From NCBI GenBank assembly GCA_005786805.1, contig SYCV01000104.1, positions 1-48,143 of the forward strand: a stretch of DNA of 48,143 nt, given 5' to 3'. Source of the DNA: Planctomycetia bacterium. GTDB lineage: Bacteria > Planctomycetota > Planctomycetia > Gemmatales > Gemmataceae. The position numbers were made by a program, and so were the translations under genes. The notes below the pieces were generated by a model, which was not told where the DNA came from, made no database searches, and saw nothing but the letters and a program-made list of their open reading frames with translations. This document shows, piece by piece, positions 27,627-35,605 of the stretch. Numbering within the stretch: position 1 is the first letter of the stretch; the number at the start of each line of letters is the position of its first letter.

Positions 27627-29579
27627 TTATAGGGTGTATCGGCTTTGTTGAAGTAGATTTTTACGGTATGCAAGGATGAGCTTCTTAAGTGTTTTGATCC
27701 TAATTCGGATATTGTCGCCGCTCTCGGTCTGGGATACTTTTCTGATTGGATTCCAGCGTCTGATTTCGGAAATGGAAGGTATGATGTCAACGCCTTCCTG
27801 TACTGCTACCTCAACTGATTCAAAATGGTAATGTTTTGCGAGAAAGGTTCCCTCCGGTTCAAGGATCAGGGTGTAACCATGGTCTCCGTAAACCCTTGAA
27901 AATGCGCCATCGATTGTGATTGCTTTGCCGCTTTTCTTTATGGGGGATTCGCCCTTGTCGATTTTGACTGGGATATGTCCGTTTACGATAAGGCCTGAAA
28001 CCGGGTTGACGCCAAATTCCGTCATGATCTTGTCGCAAAAATCAACTTCGTGGATAAGTTGAAAAAAAGAGTTTTTTTCCTCAGTGTGAGTGTCATGGTC
28101 GTCGACCAGGTCAATTTCAAATGTCGCGATCTTGTCTTTTCCAAAAAGCGGGGACTGTGGGCCGCACCATAGATACCACATCATATCCCTGTCATAATCC
28201 GTGGGGCTTTCGATCGCGCGGGAGAATAGGTCGTTAAGAACATCATAAAGTTCTTTTCCTTTTCTGGGCACACCGTCAACGACAAGGGATTGGAATTCTC
28301 CATTTGAGTCAACAGGAACGCAGCCATGGATCACAAGGTGGTTATCTCGGATCAGGTGCATTGAGCCTATGTCACGGAGGTAACGCATGTGGTTGAAAAG
28401 TTTTTCACTTGAAAGAAAAGATGTTTTTAGTTTTTCAAGGCAGGTCTGTTCCTCATCGGAAAGCTTATATGGGTCATTGGGGTTTATGGTTGGGAAGAAC
28501 GAGTCTTTCAGTGGGTATTTCTTACCATCAATCGTGATTGTTTTTTCTTTTACATCGATTGTGTGTAATAACCTTCGGTGCGAAAGGTTCCATTCCGGCC
28601 TGCGGGCAAGCATCTGGCCTTCAAGTTTGAATTGCATGATGGCTATGGCTTTTTGCATCCTTGCCAGCATCACTGGTTCCCTCAGGCCTTCCGCTTTGGG
28701 TTTGAAGCATGATGCGGGATCATCCATGTAGACATGACGCACCAGGTATTCAAGGGGTTGCAGTGGTATTCCATATCCCTCCTCAAGTTGAAGAATGTTT
28801 CTGTACCTAAGGGAAATCCTGATGACATGCGCAATGAGGGCTTCATTTCCAATACAGGCGCCGAGCCATGCCGCATCATGGTTGCCCCAGGTGAAAGCCA
28901 CATTGGGTTGCCTCATCATGTAATCAACAACTTTGTCACCACGCTGGCCCCTGTCCCAGCAATCACCGGCGATGATTAGCTCGTCAATTGCAAGGTTTCG
29001 TACCGCCCTTACCGTGAGATGAACCAACTCAGGGCCTTTGCCATTTTCCAAGATTGTGTCAATAAGTGCGGAATAATAATCATTACCCCGGTCCGCTGAT
29101 GGTTCATGCAAAAGCTCGATGAATAGGTCGCGATAATCTATGGGTGAGATCTTGTAGATTTTTTCAAGACCGTATCTTTTGGAGAGAACCCTTAGAATAG
29201 TGAATAAATGCTTTAAGTTTTTGTGGCAAAATTCCCTTTCATTCGCGGGATTTTCAATTCTAGGTTTAATGGCATCAAGCATTTCCCTGGGATAAAAAAT
29301 CAGGGTCAGAAATTCCCTTAATTCCATGGGTGGCATGATGTTGCCGAATAATCCTTCCACAAGTGGCCTTAGTTTTCCCGAGGCATTGTTGATAACATGC
29401 CGGAGTTTTGTGTATTCGCCGTGAATATCGCTGATGATATGGATAGTGCCCTTAGGAAGCGTTAGTAAAGCTTCAAGTCTTGCGATTTCGGCAAGTGCCG
29501 AGTCGATGTTTGGAAACAGTGCTTTCCAAGGAGTGAGAGCGGTGATTTCTTCGGGGCTGATTTTAATATTGATATCCAT
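27627..29579 (-). CDS. fbp: Fructose-1,6-bisphosphatase, class III
   Basis: A 650-residue FBPase of the class III type known from Bacillus and Bacteroidetes, hydrolysing fructose-1,6-bisphosphate to fructose-6-phosphate in gluconeogenesis. The metallophosphoesterase motifs are SDIHGEY (Asp51, His53), AGDCWDRG and WGNHDAAW. The C-terminal NGHIPVKIDKGESP and DGAFSR regions are typical for the class. Length fits well. The start at 29579 is supported by AAGGAAG 6 bases upstream. It heads the fbp-GH13-MDR series and diverges from a ROK-like kinase, so sugar phosphate supply and removal may be co-controlled from one region. Confidence 0.93.
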   Translation of the reverse strand: MDINIKISPEEITALTPWKALFPNIDSALAEIARLEALLTLPKGTIHIISDIHGEYTKLRHVINNASGKLRPLVEGLFGNIMPPMELREFLTLIFYPREMLDAIKPRIENPANEREFCHKNLKHLFTILRVLSKRYGLEKIYKISPIDYRDLFIELLHEPSADRGNDYYSALIDTILENGKGPELVHLTVRAVRNLAIDELIIAGDCWDRGQRGDKVVDYMMRQPNVAFTWGNHDAAWLGACIGNEALIAHVIRISLRYRNILQLEEGYGIPLQPLEYLVRHVYMDDPASCFKPKAEGLREPVMLARMQKAIAIMQFKLEGQMLARRPEWNLSHRRLLHTIDVKEKTITIDGKKYPLKDSFFPTINPNDPYKLSDEEQTCLEKLKTSFLSSEKLFNHMRYLRDIGSMHLIRDNHLVIHGCVPVDSNGEFQSLVVDGVPRKGKELYDVLNDLFSRAIESPTDYDRDMMWYLWCGPQSPLFGKDKIATFEIDLVDDHDTHTEEKNSFFQLIHEVDFCDKIMTEFGVNPVSGLIVNGHIPVKIDKGESPIKKSGKAITIDGAFSRVYGDHGYTLILEPEGTFLAKHYHFESVEVAVQEGVDIIPSISEIRRWNPIRKVSQTESGDNIRIRIKTLKKLILAYRKNLLQQSRYTL

Positions 29580-29762
29580 TTCTTACTTCCTTGCAGTCCA
29601 AAACAATAATTTATTATGATTAACAGCTATTGGTTTGATAATCAATCGGGCTTAGTTAATTAATCATATTAATGCTAATATATTTGTGTGTTTCATGTGA
29701 TCAATTGTTAAACTAATAATCAAATGATCAGGTCTTGTTTGCACTGGAAAGGAATAATTGAC
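29580..29762. promoter_or_regulatory. Divergent promoter region between fbp and the ROK-like kinase
   Basis: An AT-rich 183-base region with a TGATAATCA box (29636-29644), identical to one arm upstream of the PLP enzyme gene, and a perfect dyad ATATTA/TAATAT (29666-29681). No convincing -35/-10 pair was chosen. It probably holds promoters for both operons. Confidence 0.4.
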
Positions 29763-30440
29763 ATGAAAGTTTTGGTAATCGATGTCGGCGGCACCAATAT
29801 TAAAATCAAAGTTTCCAATAAGGAAGAAATCAGAAAGTTTCCCTCGGGTCCCGATCTTTCAGCGAAACAAATGGTTTCCGCGGTACTTGAAAATTCAGAG
29901 GATTGGGCTTTTGATTGCGTGACCATAGGTTTTCCGGGACCAGTTGTTAATGGGAAAATTAAAAATGAACCGGTTAATCTTGGGACAGGCTGGGTTAACA
30001 TGGATTTCGAAAAAGCATTGGGAAAACCTGTCAGAATTATTAATGATGCCGCCATGCAGGCCTTGGGTTGTTATGAGGGCGGGCGAATGTTGTTTCTTGG
30101 GCTAGGTACAGGCTTGGGCACTACCTTGATTGTTGATGGAGTGGTGGCGGCGCTTGAAGCTGGTCATCTTCCCTTTAAGAAAAACAGAAGTTTTGAACAT
30201 TATGTCGGTGTTAAAGCCCTCAATAGAACTAGCAGGAAGCATTGGCAGGAAAATGTGTTTGAAGTTGTGAAAATTTTAAAAGATGCCATGGTTGCTGATT
30301 ATGTGGTATTGGGTGGCGGAAATGTGAAAAAACTTGATGAGTTGCCGCCCGGAACCAAAAAAGGTGATAATCACTTCGCTTTTCTTGGAGGTGTTAGATT
30401 TTGGGATAATAAAGCAAACACAAAGACGAAGAAAAAATAA
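29763..30440 (+). CDS. ROK-family kinase, polyphosphate glucokinase-like
   Basis: A 225-residue sugar kinase of the ROK/polyphosphate-glucokinase group. The phosphate-binding loop DVGGTNIKIK is at 7-16, the catalytic Asp is in INDAAMQALG, the second phosphate motif is LGLGTGLGTTLIVDG, and EAGHLPF precedes the place where classic ROK proteins have a Cys-rich zinc site, which is absent. That absence and the short length fit polyphosphate/ATP glucokinases. It would make glucose-6-phosphate in the cytoplasm. The ATG at 29763 has GGAAAGGAA upstream; an in-frame ATG at 29724 is less likely. It diverges from fbp. Confidence 0.8.
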   Translation: MKVLVIDVGGTNIKIKVSNKEEIRKFPSGPDLSAKQMVSAVLENSEDWAFDCVTIGFPGPVVNGKIKNEPVNLGTGWVNMDFEKALGKPVRIINDAAMQALGCYEGGRMLFLGLGTGLGTTLIVDGVVAALEAGHLPFKKNRSFEHYVGVKALNRTSRKHWQENVFEVVKILKDAMVADYVVLGGGNVKKLDELPPGTKKGDNHFAFLGGVRFWDNKANTKTKKK

Positions 30441-30561
30441 TCCTAGTTGTCCATATTTCAATTTCCCCCATGGCTATACTGAATTTTCTTTAGTAAGTTA
30501 AAATATTGAAGCCTTAATTGGTATTACTTGTTCATTTTGTCGATGATTCAAAGGAAATTAG

Positions 30562-32229
30562 ATGTCTGATAATTATATTTTCACGATTGAAAACCTTATA
30601 AAAGCTTATGGTAAAAAAGAGGTCCTTAAAAACATATGGCTTTCATTTTATCCTGGTGCGAAGATAGGTGTAATAGGATCAAACGGTGCTGGAAAAAGCT
30701 CCCTGCTCAAAATTATGGCACTTAAGGACAAAGATTTTATTGGTTCCGTCAGGGCGGCGCCCAATATCACCATCGGTCATGTTCCCCAAGAACCACGGCT
30801 TAATGAATCCAAGGATGTGCTTGGTAACCTTGAGGAAGCAGTCGAGCCAATACGGAATTTGTTGATCCGTAGCGAGGAACTTGGAATGAAATTCGGCGAG
30901 GACCTTTCTCCGGAGGAAATGGAGAAAGTCCAGGCTCAATTTGACCGTGTTCAAGATGCCATCAATGCCGCTGATGCCTGGGATCTTGATCGAAAACTTG
31001 AAATGGCAATGGATGCCATGCGGTTGCCTCCCCCTGATGCGAAAATTACTCAATTGAGTGGTGGAGAAAAACGCAGGGTTGCACTTTGCAAAACCCTGCT
31101 TGAAAACCCAGATATTCTTTTGCTTGACGAACCGACAAACCATCTTGATGCTGAAGCGGTCTCGTGGTTGGAAAAAACCCTGAAGAATTACCAGGGAACA
31201 GTCGTGTCTGTGACCCATGATCGTTACTTTTTAGATAATGTTGCCGAATGGATTTTGGAACTGGATCGTGGACAGGGGATCCCATGGAAAGGGAACTATT
31301 CGTCATGGCTTGAGCAAAAAGAAGCCAGGCTTGCGAGGGAGGAAAAACAGGAAACAGCCAGAAAGAAAGCGCTTGCTCGGGAGTTGGAATGGGCCAGGAT
31401 GGCTCCAAAGGCCCGTATTGCCAAAAATAAAGCCAGGCTTAGTGCATACGAGAAACTTGCCAGTCAGGAATATGAAGAGCGTGAGGATGAGCTTGTGATG
31501 CAGATTCCTCCCGGCCCACATCTTGGTGATCTGGTTGTCAGATCTGAAGGGGTTCGAAAAGCTTTTGGTGATAATATCTTGTTTGAGGACCTTACTTTCA
31601 ACCTGCCCAAGGGCGGGATTGTTGGGGTTATAGGGCCTAACGGTGCTGGTAAAACCACGCTTTTTCGCATGATCGTGGGAGAAGAAAAACCGGATTCAGG
31701 AACTCTTCGTGTTGGGGATACAGTTGTACCCGCATATGTCAGCCAAGGGCGTGACACGCTTGTAGATACCAATACTGTTTTTGAAGAAATAACCGGAGGA
31801 ACTGATTACATCATTCTGGGTAAAACCCGAGTCGCATCAAGGGGCTATGTTTCTCGTTTTAATTTCAAGGGGCAGGATCAGCAAAGAAAGGTAGGCGAAC
31901 TTTCGGGTGGCGAACGAAATAGAGTTCACCTTGCCAAATTGTTGCGCAGTGGCGGAAATGTTTTATTACTTGATGAACCAACCAATGACCTTGATGTTGA
32001 TACCCTTCGAGCGTTGGAGGAGGCACTTCTCAACTTTGGTGGTTGTGCGGTTGTTATCAGTCATGACCGTTGGTTTTTGGATAGGATTGCAACCCATATT
32101 CTTGCATTTGAGGGCGATGCCAAGGTGGTCTGGTGTGAGGGGAATTATCAAACATACGAGGCACAGAGACGCATTCGCATGGGAGAGGATGCTGATAAGC
32201 CCCAACGATTCAAATATAGGAAGCTGTAA
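30562..32229 (+). CDS. ettA: Energy-dependent translational throttle protein EttA (ABC-F ATPase)
   Basis: A 555-residue ABC-F protein without membrane segments, binding the ribosomal E site and gating the first elongation steps according to ATP/ADP. It has two ATPase domains: Walker A GSNGAGKS (39-46) and GPNGAGKT (358-365), signatures LSGGEKRR and LSGGERNR, and Walker B motifs [11 protein letters not shown] and [11 protein letters not shown]. The linker between domains carries the family's charged PtIM region ([11 protein letters not shown]). Length matches EttA closely. AAGGAAA lies 5 bases before the ATG. It is probably monocistronic. Confidence 0.95.
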   Translation: MSDNYIFTIENLIKAYGKKEVLKNIWLSFYPGAKIGVIGSNGAGKSSLLKIMALKDKDFIGSVRAAPNITIGHVPQEPRLNESKDVLGNLEEAVEPIRNLLIRSEELGMKFGEDLSPEEMEKVQAQFDRVQDAINAADAWDLDRKLEMAMDAMRLPPPDAKITQLSGGEKRRVALCKTLLENPDILLLDEPTNHLDAEAVSWLEKTLKNYQGTVVSVTHDRYFLDNVAEWILELDRGQGIPWKGNYSSWLEQKEARLAREEKQETARKKALARELEWARMAPKARIAKNKARLSAYEKLASQEYEEREDELVMQIPPGPHLGDLVVRSEGVRKAFGDNILFEDLTFNLPKGGIVGVIGPNGAGKTTLFRMIVGEEKPDSGTLRVGDTVVPAYVSQGRDTLVDTNTVFEEITGGTDYIILGKTRVASRGYVSRFNFKGQDQQRKVGELSGGERNRVHLAKLLRSGGNVLLLDEPTNDLDVDTLRALEEALLNFGGCAVVISHDRWFLDRIATHILAFEGDAKVVWCEGNYQTYEAQRRIRMGEDADKPQRFKYRKL

Positions 32230-32252
32230 TGCTTCTAGCGGGCATTTTTTTT
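32230..32252 (+). terminator. Weak terminator candidate after ettA
   Basis: An ATGC/GCAT stem with additional G-T pairs is followed directly by a run of eight T at 32245-32252. The stem is short, so it is a weak but plausible rho-independent terminator just after the stop. Confidence 0.4.
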
Positions 32253-32263
32253 GGTGTAAGGTG

Positions 32264-32473
32264 TTACTCTAAAGTCGGGCCGTTTTTGGTGGTGCGGGAT
32301 GTGGTTTGGAATTGTGAATCGGAATGGGCGTTTTGTTTTTCTCGCACCATGTTTCCGAGGTTGATATCTTCTTTTTGCTTTTTGGAGTCATGATCAGTTG
32401 TACGAAACCCGATTGCCATGATTATGATCATCAATAATCCTGCCGCAAGTCCGAGTTTGGTTTCTTTGCACAT
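32264..32473 (-). CDS. Small single-pass membrane protein
   Basis: A 69-residue protein starting MCKETKLGLAAGLLMIIIMAIGFR, a short positive-charged N-terminus followed by one hydrophobic segment (about 7-23), and then a polar charged tail. The MxKETKxGL opening resembles the start of some planctomycete membrane-anchored (for example LysM-type) proteins that I recall, but here no LysM domain follows. It may be a stand-alone small protein or a shortened relative. No strong ribosome binding site is visible. It is convergent with ettA. Confidence 0.5.
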   Translation of the reverse strand: MCKETKLGLAAGLLMIIIMAIGFRTTDHDSKKQKEDINLGNMVREKQNAHSDSQFQTTSRTTKNGPTLE

Positions 32474-32654
32474 GATCTGTTTTCTTAAATGTTTTAAAAC
32501 TAAAATATTTTAAGTATGCAATATAAAAACAGATAAGAACGGTGAAACTTTAGACATTTATAAGATAATAATCAATGACTTGATTAAAAAGTTGTCATAA
32601 ACCTTACAGTCATTAATTTGATAATAAATTCTCGTGAACATTCCCAAATAATTT
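32474..32654. promoter_or_regulatory. AT-rich gap upstream of the small membrane protein
   Basis: This 181-base AT-rich stretch holds a 12-base palindrome TAAAATATTTTA (32501-32512) and a dyad TAATCAA/TTGATTA (32569-32575 with 32580-32586). It probably carries the promoter of the small membrane gene and the 3' end of the PQQ-repeat transcript. No gene is seen in it. Confidence 0.35.
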
Positions 32655-33983
32655 TTAAAATGGAACTCCTATACAAACCAGACTTTTTCGGGTTCTTAAG
32701 AATAAGTGATTGAAGGAAATTGCGGGGGAAGCAATGACACCTTCTCCAATGCTGTTTTTGTTTACAATTTTAAATGTTTTATTTGCCTCAACTATTGTTG
32801 AAACTCCCTCCAGATTAGTGAAATAAACCTTTCCATTGCACGCTATCGGGCTGGATTTATAATCCCCTCCCAGTCTTTCATTCCAATAGATTGTCCCGTT
32901 GGTTGAATCCAGGCATTGGGCAAAGCCATTGTCACTTATCGTGAAAACAAGGCCGTTTAAAGCCACAGGGCAACAAGAATCAGGTGTGTTCTTGGAAAAT
33001 TCCCAAGAGTAATTTTCACTTGATGGAAGCCCCGAGGAATTATCAAGTTTTAATGCAACCAATGGCCCACGCATTCCGCGTGTTGCAAAAACAGTATTTT
33101 CATGAATGGTGGGACCCGTGATCGTTCTCCCACCATTCAGGCCTTCCTTTTTCCAAAGTTGTTTTCCTGTTTTGGGATCGTACGCATCCAACTGATTTCC
33201 CCCCATCACAATGATTTGGTTTTGATTCGCGGCTTTATGATAAATAGGTGTGGTGTATGAGTCACAGGATTCAGCGGTTGCAACAGTTTTGCGAAGTGTC
33301 TTCCAAACTTCTTTGCCGGAATCAAGATCGTATGCGATAAGGAAGCTTTGCGCCTTTTCGCCTTCCAGGTCCCCAAGCGAATCCTGCATGACTGTGCATA
33401 TCACAATGTTTTCATGAATAAATGGACTATTTGAATAGCCCCACCAAATGGTAAATGTTCCCTGTTCTTTTTGGAGATTTTTTTTCCAGATGGTGTTTCC
33501 GTTGAAATCTGTGCAAGCCAGATCGCCATTGCCAAAAAGGAAAACAACTTTCTTACCATTTGTCACAGGTGAGGGACTGGCAAGATTATGCAGCTTGTGA
33601 AATTTTTGCCTGCGCCGTTGGTCTCCGGGTTTTCCCTTTAAAGGATCACGAATAGTTTCTCCAGAGCCTAATTCCTTCGACCATGAATTCGTTCCGGTTT
33701 TCAAATCGAATTTCAAACCAATTAGTTTTTCACCATCCTGGCTTGTTAAAAAAATGGAATTCTCCCAGATACAAGGAGAGCTTGCACCATCACCAGAAAT
33801 CGGAACTTTCCATGCGATATTTTCTTTTTCCGACCAACTTGTTGGAAGGGATTTATCGTAAGACACGGAGTTCCCCTCAGGTCCTCGCCATGAAGGCCAG
33901 TTAGTTTGCGAAAAAGCTGAAATACAAAAAAAAGAAAGGCTTAAAAATGTCGGAACAAAGTATGGTAAATTTTGCTTGATCAT
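32655..33983 (-). CDS. Secreted PQQ-repeat beta-propeller protein
   Basis: A 442-residue exported protein with signal peptide (about 1-25, ending SAFSQ). It carries WSxxL/W-type propeller repeats of the PQQ-like fold (NWPSWRGPEGNSVS, NIAWKVPISGDGASSPC, TIWKKNLQKEQGTF, KQLWKKEGLNGG, TIYWNERLGGDYKSSP). The opening W-P-xx-RGPEGN is the usual start of planctomycete PQQ-repeat proteins. Members resemble quinoprotein dehydrogenase propellers or BamB, but PQQ-binding residues cannot be proven here. It is probably periplasmic. It is upstream of the small membrane gene, on the same strand, separated by 181 bases. Confidence 0.88.
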   Translation of the reverse strand: MIKQNLPYFVPTFLSLSFFCISAFSQTNWPSWRGPEGNSVSYDKSLPTSWSEKENIAWKVPISGDGASSPCIWENSIFLTSQDGEKLIGLKFDLKTGTNSWSKELGSGETIRDPLKGKPGDQRRRQKFHKLHNLASPSPVTNGKKVVFLFGNGDLACTDFNGNTIWKKNLQKEQGTFTIWWGYSNSPFIHENIVICTVMQDSLGDLEGEKAQSFLIAYDLDSGKEVWKTLRKTVATAESCDSYTTPIYHKAANQNQIIVMGGNQLDAYDPKTGKQLWKKEGLNGGRTITGPTIHENTVFATRGMRGPLVALKLDNSSGLPSSENYSWEFSKNTPDSCCPVALNGLVFTISDNGFAQCLDSTNGTIYWNERLGGDYKSSPIACNGKVYFTNLEGVSTIVEANKTFKIVNKNSIGEGVIASPAISFNHLFLRTRKSLVCIGVPF

Positions 33984-34069
33984 TTCAAATACCTCAAAAA
34001 TAGTTAAGGCTTAAGCACATGCAAGAATGTGAATATAAAACTAATAATGAAAGGAAAAAAGTTGCGGAG

Positions 34070-34144
34070 GGTGAGTGAGGGGAATCGAACCCCCGACCTT
34101 CAGTGCCACAAACTGACGCTCTAACCAACTGAGCTACACCCACC
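34070..34144 (-). tRNA. tRNA-His (anticodon GTG)
   Basis: A complete cloverleaf on the minus strand. Acceptor GTGGGTG pairs with CACTCAC with one G-U pair; the D arm is GCTC/GAGC; the anticodon stem TCAGT/ACTGA holds loop TTGTGGC with anticodon GTG; the T arm is GGGGG/CCCCT with loop TTCGATT. An extra 5' G opposite C at position 73 is the histidine identity element. CCA is not encoded. The gene stands between the PQQ-repeat and antiporter genes. Confidence 0.97.
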
Positions 34145-34218
34145 ATATTTAATAATCTTAATTCCTTATTAGGCAAAGGCAAGCAATTGGAGGGAAACTA
34201 AGGGAAAATAACCAAAAT

Positions 34219-35604
34219 TTACCAAAAAAACAGGAAAGTGATGATCAAATACATGGGTAAAAACAGAATTGTCGCACAAAACGCGTAATTAAAAAAACCA
34301 GGCATTCTAATCTGATTTTTTTCAGCCATGGACTTTATAAGAAAATTTGGGCCATTTCCTATATAGGTGTTGGCTCCCATGAATACCGCCCCGCAACATA
34401 TTGCCCCTAAAATTATTGGCTTAAATATTGAGAGTGATGAGATTTCCCCATCCCCTGCTGCAAGTGTGGTAAAAGCTAAAAATGTTGGTGCATTATCCAA
34501 AATTGAGGAAAGCCCCCCGGTCAACCAGAAAAATTGCCAGGGTTGGTCTAATGAGAGACTGGCGCTTTCATGCCTTAAGATTTCTAATGCAGGGATCATG
34601 GTGATAAAAATTCCCAAAAAAATAATAGCAACCTCCCTGATGGGCAGCCATGAAAAGTCGTTTGATTGCCTGATGATTTTTGGTGTTGTAGAAAAAGCAA
34701 GGGTTGCCAAAGACAGTTGGGCAAGTGCTGCTGGAATCAGGGGCATGGTTAGGTCTTGAACAGGAAGGATTTTACCAAAAAACAATCCTAGGGGTTTACC
34801 AACGGACGGGGATTGAATTATTACCAATAAAAGTAATAAACCAAGAAATATAAAATTGCGTTTCCCAAAGAAATGAAAAACATCATCATGAAAATCTGAA
34901 TTTCCGTCACGATTTGCGAGATCTCTGCGATAGTTGTAAAAATCAACAATAAAAAAAACTGATATAAGATATAGGTTTGCGATCAGCCATTGCGGCCAGA
35001 GGGTTATGGTCCAAAAAAAATCAATTCCATTAAGAAAGCCAAGAAAAAGAGGAGGATCACCCAAAGGGGTTAACAATCCGCCCATATTTCCAACAATGAA
35101 AATGAAAAATAAAACGAGGTGGACTTTATGAATGCGGTCTCGATTGGCATGGATGAATGGCTTGAATAAAAGAATGCTTGCCCCGGTAGTTCCCAAAAGA
35201 TTTGTCAGCAGAGCGCCAAATGCCAGAAGCGCGCAATTAAGCGACGGGGTTGATTTCCATTTGAATTTCAAAACAATTCCGCCTGCCACAATATAAAGTG
35301 ATCCTATGAGGCTCATAAAACAAAAATAATCCAGCAAGCTATGTTGAAAAGCGTATATGCTGTTGAATTCCGTGCTTTGCCTGATTGACCAAAGATAAAT
35401 GATCACAGGAAAGGAAAACAGAAGAACAATGAGAAGTTTGTTTTTATCGGATTCCCAAAAATGATGAAATAAAATAGGTCCGAGTGCGATAAGGAGTAAT
35501 AAAGACACAAATGGGATCGCTGCCGACCAGGGAACAATTATGTTTTGTGCCCATGAATTTGCAAAAAGGCAGTATTCAAGAGTAAAAGGCAAGAGTGTGG
35601 TCAT
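34219..35604 (-). CDS. Na+/H+ antiporter, NhaD/ArsB-like ion transporter
   Basis: A 461-residue polytopic inner-membrane protein of the ion transporter superfamily. The conserved LLGTTGASILLFKP and NMGGLLTPLGDPPLF motifs match the NhaD type Na+/H+ antiporter signature, and GANTYIGNGPNFLIK is the second half-repeat motif. About 12 hydrophobic segments are visible. The ATG at 35604 follows the stop of the upstream gene by one base, so translation is likely coupled; an upstream ATG at 35661 would overlap that gene and is rejected. Probable role is ion homeostasis, but arsenite or dicarboxylate transport is not excluded. Confidence 0.85.
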   Translation of the reverse strand: MTTLLPFTLEYCLFANSWAQNIIVPWSAAIPFVSLLLLIALGPILFHHFWESDKNKLLIVLLFSFPVIIYLWSIRQSTEFNSIYAFQHSLLDYFCFMSLIGSLYIVAGGIVLKFKWKSTPSLNCALLAFGALLTNLLGTTGASILLFKPFIHANRDRIHKVHLVLFFIFIVGNMGGLLTPLGDPPLFLGFLNGIDFFWTITLWPQWLIANLYLISVFFIVDFYNYRRDLANRDGNSDFHDDVFHFFGKRNFIFLGLLLLLVIIQSPSVGKPLGLFFGKILPVQDLTMPLIPAALAQLSLATLAFSTTPKIIRQSNDFSWLPIREVAIIFLGIFITMIPALEILRHESASLSLDQPWQFFWLTGGLSSILDNAPTFLAFTTLAAGDGEISSLSIFKPIILGAICCGAVFMGANTYIGNGPNFLIKSMAEKNQIRMPGFFNYAFCATILFLPMYLIITFLFFW

Positions 35605-35605
35605 T

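Noticed and set aside
30679-31218. Open frame of 179 codons on the minus strand
   Set aside because: It is antisense to ettA, whose identity is certain, and has no recognisable domain.
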